From: Pseudomonas sp. URMO17WK12:I2
GTDB taxonomy: Bacteria > Pseudomonadota > Gammaproteobacteria > Pseudomonadales > Pseudomonadaceae
Length of the DNA: 64,000 bases
Reading direction: 5' to 3'
NCBI RefSeq assembly: GCF_003253735.1
Contig: NZ_QKYW01000002.1
Coordinates: forward strand, 210,367-274,366
Part shown: positions 62,314 to 64,000 of the stretch, in pieces
How positions within the stretch are numbered: the stretch's first letter is position 1
How the letters are laid out: each line of letters starts with the position of its first letter
The notes under the pieces: generated by a model
Database searches by the model: none
Told to the model about the DNA's origin: nothing
The model's input: only the letters and a program-made list of their open reading frames with translations
Program-made: the position numbers and the translations under genes

Positions 62314-63545
62314 ACATCGTCAACGCCCGCCTGCGTGGCCGCGAAGGTCTTTTCCATATCGCCCTGGACGGCGCGCAGATCACCGCCATCAGCGAGCAGC
62401 CGGCGCTGGTCAGCGCCGTCGCAGGCGATCTCGACGCCGCCAGCAACCTGGTGGTCGCGCCCTTCGTCGAACCACACATTCACCTCGACGCCACCCTGAC
62501 CGCCGGCGAGCCGAACTGGAACATGAGCGGCACGCTGTTCGAGGGCATCGAACGCTGGGCCGAGCGCAAGGCGCTGGTCACCCATGAAGACACCAAGACC
62601 CGCGCCAAGAAAACCATCGACATGCTGGTCGACCACGGCATCCAGCACGTGCGCACCCATGTCGACGTCACCGACCCGAGCCTGGCCGCGCTAAAGGCGA
62701 TGATCGAGGTGCGCGAGGAAACCCGTCACCTGATCGACCTGCAGATCGTCGCCTTTCCCCAGGAGGGCATCGAGTCCTACGCCAATGGTCGCGCGCTGAT
62801 GGAACAGGCCGTGGCGCTGGGTGCCGACGTGGTCGGCGGCATTCCGCACTTCGAGAACACCCGCGACCAGGGCGTCAGCTCGATCAAGTTTCTGATGGAC
62901 CTGGCCGAGCGCACCGGCTGCCTGGTGGACGTGCACTGCGACGAGACCGACGACCCGCAGTCGCGCTTTCTCGAAGTGCTGGCCGAAGAAGCCCGCTTGC
63001 GCGGCATGGGCGAGCGCGTCACCGCCAGCCACACCACCGCCATGGGCTCCTACGACAACGCCTACTGCTCCAAGCTGTTTCGCCTGCTGAAGATGTCCGG
63101 GATCAACTTCATCTCCTGCCCGACCGAAAGCATCCACCTGCAAGGCCGCTTCGATACCTACCCGAAACGCCGCGGCCTGACCCGCGTGGCGGAGATCGAC
63201 CGCGCCGGCATGAACATCTGCTTCGGCCAGGATTCCATCGTCGACCCCTGGTACCCGCTGGGCAACGGCAACATCCTGCGCATCCTCGAAGCCGGCCTGC
63301 ACATCTGCCATATGCTCGGCTACGAGGACCTCAAGCGCGGCCTCGACCTGATCACCGACAACAGCGCCCGCACCCTGCACCTGGGGGAGCGTTACGGTCT
63401 GGAAGTGGGTCGCCCGGCCAACCTGCTGATTCTCTCTACGCCCGACGATTACGAGATGATCCGCACCCAGGGCCATGCCCTGGTATCGGTACGCCATGGC
63501 GAAGTGCTGATGCGCCGCACCCCGGCCAGCGTGCAGCGCGGCTGA
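62310..63545 (+). CDS. codA: Cytosine deaminase family enzyme with Ser at the CodA Asp-314 position
   Basis: A 411-aa amidohydrolase. Metal ligands: His-56 and His-58 in EPHIHLD, His-209 (with Glu-212) in DVHCDE, and Asp-308 in CFGQDSIVDPWYPLG. Gln-151 in FPQEG corresponds to the base-binding Gln of E. coli CodA. The next residue after the metal Asp, Ser-309, equals CodA Asp-314, the residue that excludes 5-methylcytosine; enzymes lacking this Asp were shown to deaminate 5-methylcytosine. So activity on cytosine and/or 5-methylcytosine is inferred. It overlaps the PucR gene by four bases and ends the operon. Confidence 0.92.
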   Translation: MNIVNARLRGREGLFHIALDGAQITAISEQPALVSAVAGDLDAASNLVVAPFVEPHIHLDATLTAGEPNWNMSGTLFEGIERWAERKALVTHEDTKTRAKKTIDMLVDHGIQHVRTHVDVTDPSLAALKAMIEVREETRHLIDLQIVAFPQEGIESYANGRALMEQAVALGADVVGGIPHFENTRDQGVSSIKFLMDLAERTGCLVDVHCDETDDPQSRFLEVLAEEARLRGMGERVTASHTTAMGSYDNAYCSKLFRLLKMSGINFISCPTESIHLQGRFDTYPKRRGLTRVAEIDRAGMNICFGQDSIVDPWYPLGNGNILRILEAGLHICHMLGYEDLKRGLDLITDNSARTLHLGERYGLEVGRPANLLILSTPDDYEMIRTQGHALVSVRHGEVLMRRTPASVQRG

Positions 63546-63561
63546 TCAGGTGCATTTGGCC

Positions 63562-63640
63562 GTAGGGTGGATGACGCTTTTTTCATCCACCATTGCGTCA
63601 GTCCAAGCGGTGGACAAGCTTCGCGTTGTCCGCCCTACGA
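63562..63640. repeat. REP-like inverted repeat (CGTAGGGTGGATGA type)
   Basis: CGTAGGGTGGA at the left and TCCGCCCTACG at the right pair as an imperfect hairpin of about 80 bases. Same family as 4931, 35941, 45482 and 46326. Confidence 0.75.
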
Positions 63641-63654
63641 ACTGACGCTAAAAC

Positions 63655-63717
63655 GTGGGAGGAGCTCTAGCCGCGACACCCCCATGAAGACCTCGCGGCT
63701 GAAGCCGCTCCTACAAC
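63655..63717. repeat. Classical Pseudomonas REP (GGCTGAAGCCGCTCCTAC type)
   Basis: TCGCGGCTGAAGCCGCTCCTAC at the right, with a degenerate complementary arm GTGGGAGGAGCTCTAGCCGCGA at the left, forms the well-known Pseudomonas REP hairpin. Located between codA and the HlyD-like gene. Confidence 0.75.
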
Positions 63718-63729
63718 TGCGAACGCGCC

Positions 63730-64000
63730 CTACTCCACCCGCACGCTGGCGGTCATGCCGGCGCTGAGCTGAACGTTTTCGGGCAGGGCATCGAGCTTGA
63801 TACGCACGGGGATGCGCTGGGCCAGGCGCACCCAGTTGAAGGTCGGCTCGACATTGGCCAGCAACTGGCCGTCCGGGCTGGCGTTGCGGTCGGTGATGCC
63901 GCGGCTGATGCTGTCCACCTCGCCGCGAATCTCCTGTTCGCCGCCCATCAGCCAGACCTCGACCGGCGCGCCGACCTGAATGCGCGGCAGCTTGGTCTCC
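63730..64000 (-). CDS. HlyD/AaeA-type membrane fusion protein, C-terminal part (partial)
   Basis: The last about 90 codons of a minus-strand gene whose 5' end lies beyond the window; the stop is at 63730. The sequence continues in frame to the edge (ETKLPRIQVGAPVEVWL), then VDSISRGITDRNAS, LANVEPTFNWVRLAQRIPVRIKLD and ends LSAGMTASVRVE. This is the typical end of the HlyD-family periplasmic adaptor of the AaeA/EmrA group (aromatic acid or drug efflux). The frame shown is supported right up to base 64000. Confidence 0.85.
   Translation of the reverse strand, partial: ETKLPRIQVGAPVEVWLMGGEQEIRGEVDSISRGITDRNASPDGQLLANVEPTFNWVRLAQRIPVRIKLDALPENVQLSAGMTASVRVE

Overview
The window is typical high-GC gammaproteobacterial chromosome and most resembles Pseudomonas. 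The evidence is the fadD1-fadD2 tandem followed by a lysophospholipase-like hydrolase, a MaoC-like protein and a DUF1993 protein; the selD-mnmH pair beside a putative selenate ABC transporter; codB-pucR-codA; a REP-associated transposase with dispersed REP-like repeats; and a C4-like antisense RNA leader of a kind I recall from pseudomonads. No rRNA, tRNA, CRISPR array, prophage structural gene or complete insertion sequence was found. About 56 protein genes are supported, several with starts moved to a visible ribosome binding site.

Layout. 0-6.2 kb: isochorismatase-like hydrolase with divergent LysR, two overlapping unknown genes, an unknown 280-aa protein, a serine beta-lactamase-fold hydrolase and two paralogous lipoproteins. 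6.3-13.7 kb: hrpA, then an amidase (nitrilase family) and APC permease with a divergent LuxR regulator. 13.7-19.4 kb: small proteins, a lipoprotein, a ProQ/FinO RNA chaperone, a hybrid histidine kinase overlapping a convergent NarL/LuxR response regulator, and a soluble PAS-PAS chemoreceptor. 19.8-26.5 kb: DUF7660 protein, HSL-type esterase, and a catabolic operon (SDR, MFS importer, split transketolase) with divergent LysR. 26.5-32 kb: a visibly more AT-rich accessory stretch with two ankyrin-repeat proteins, the C4-like RNA controlling an operon of overlapping tiny genes, and a DUF6151 protein.

32-46.4 kb: AraC/MFS pair, an apparently circularly permuted flavin amine oxidase, an ADP-ribosylglycohydrolase, a LysR/MFS pair, a CHASE4-PAS-GGDEF-EAL protein, a MarR regulator with small membrane protein facing an EamA plus CynX-type transporter operon, and a RAYT transposase between REP-like repeats. 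46.4-52 kb: selenium block. 52-59.4 kb: uvsE and the acyl-CoA synthetase region. 59.8-63.5 kb: cytosine permease, PucR regulator and cytosine deaminase, the last with Ser where E. coli CodA has Asp-314. The window ends inside an HlyD-type efflux subunit.

The most interesting observations are the C4-like leader (a 75-nt closed-stem RNA whose loops complement the downstream ribosome binding site region, plus an upstream copy of its target), the permuted amine oxidase, the CodA discriminator change, and the orphan split-transketolase operon with a perfect palindrome in its divergent promoter.
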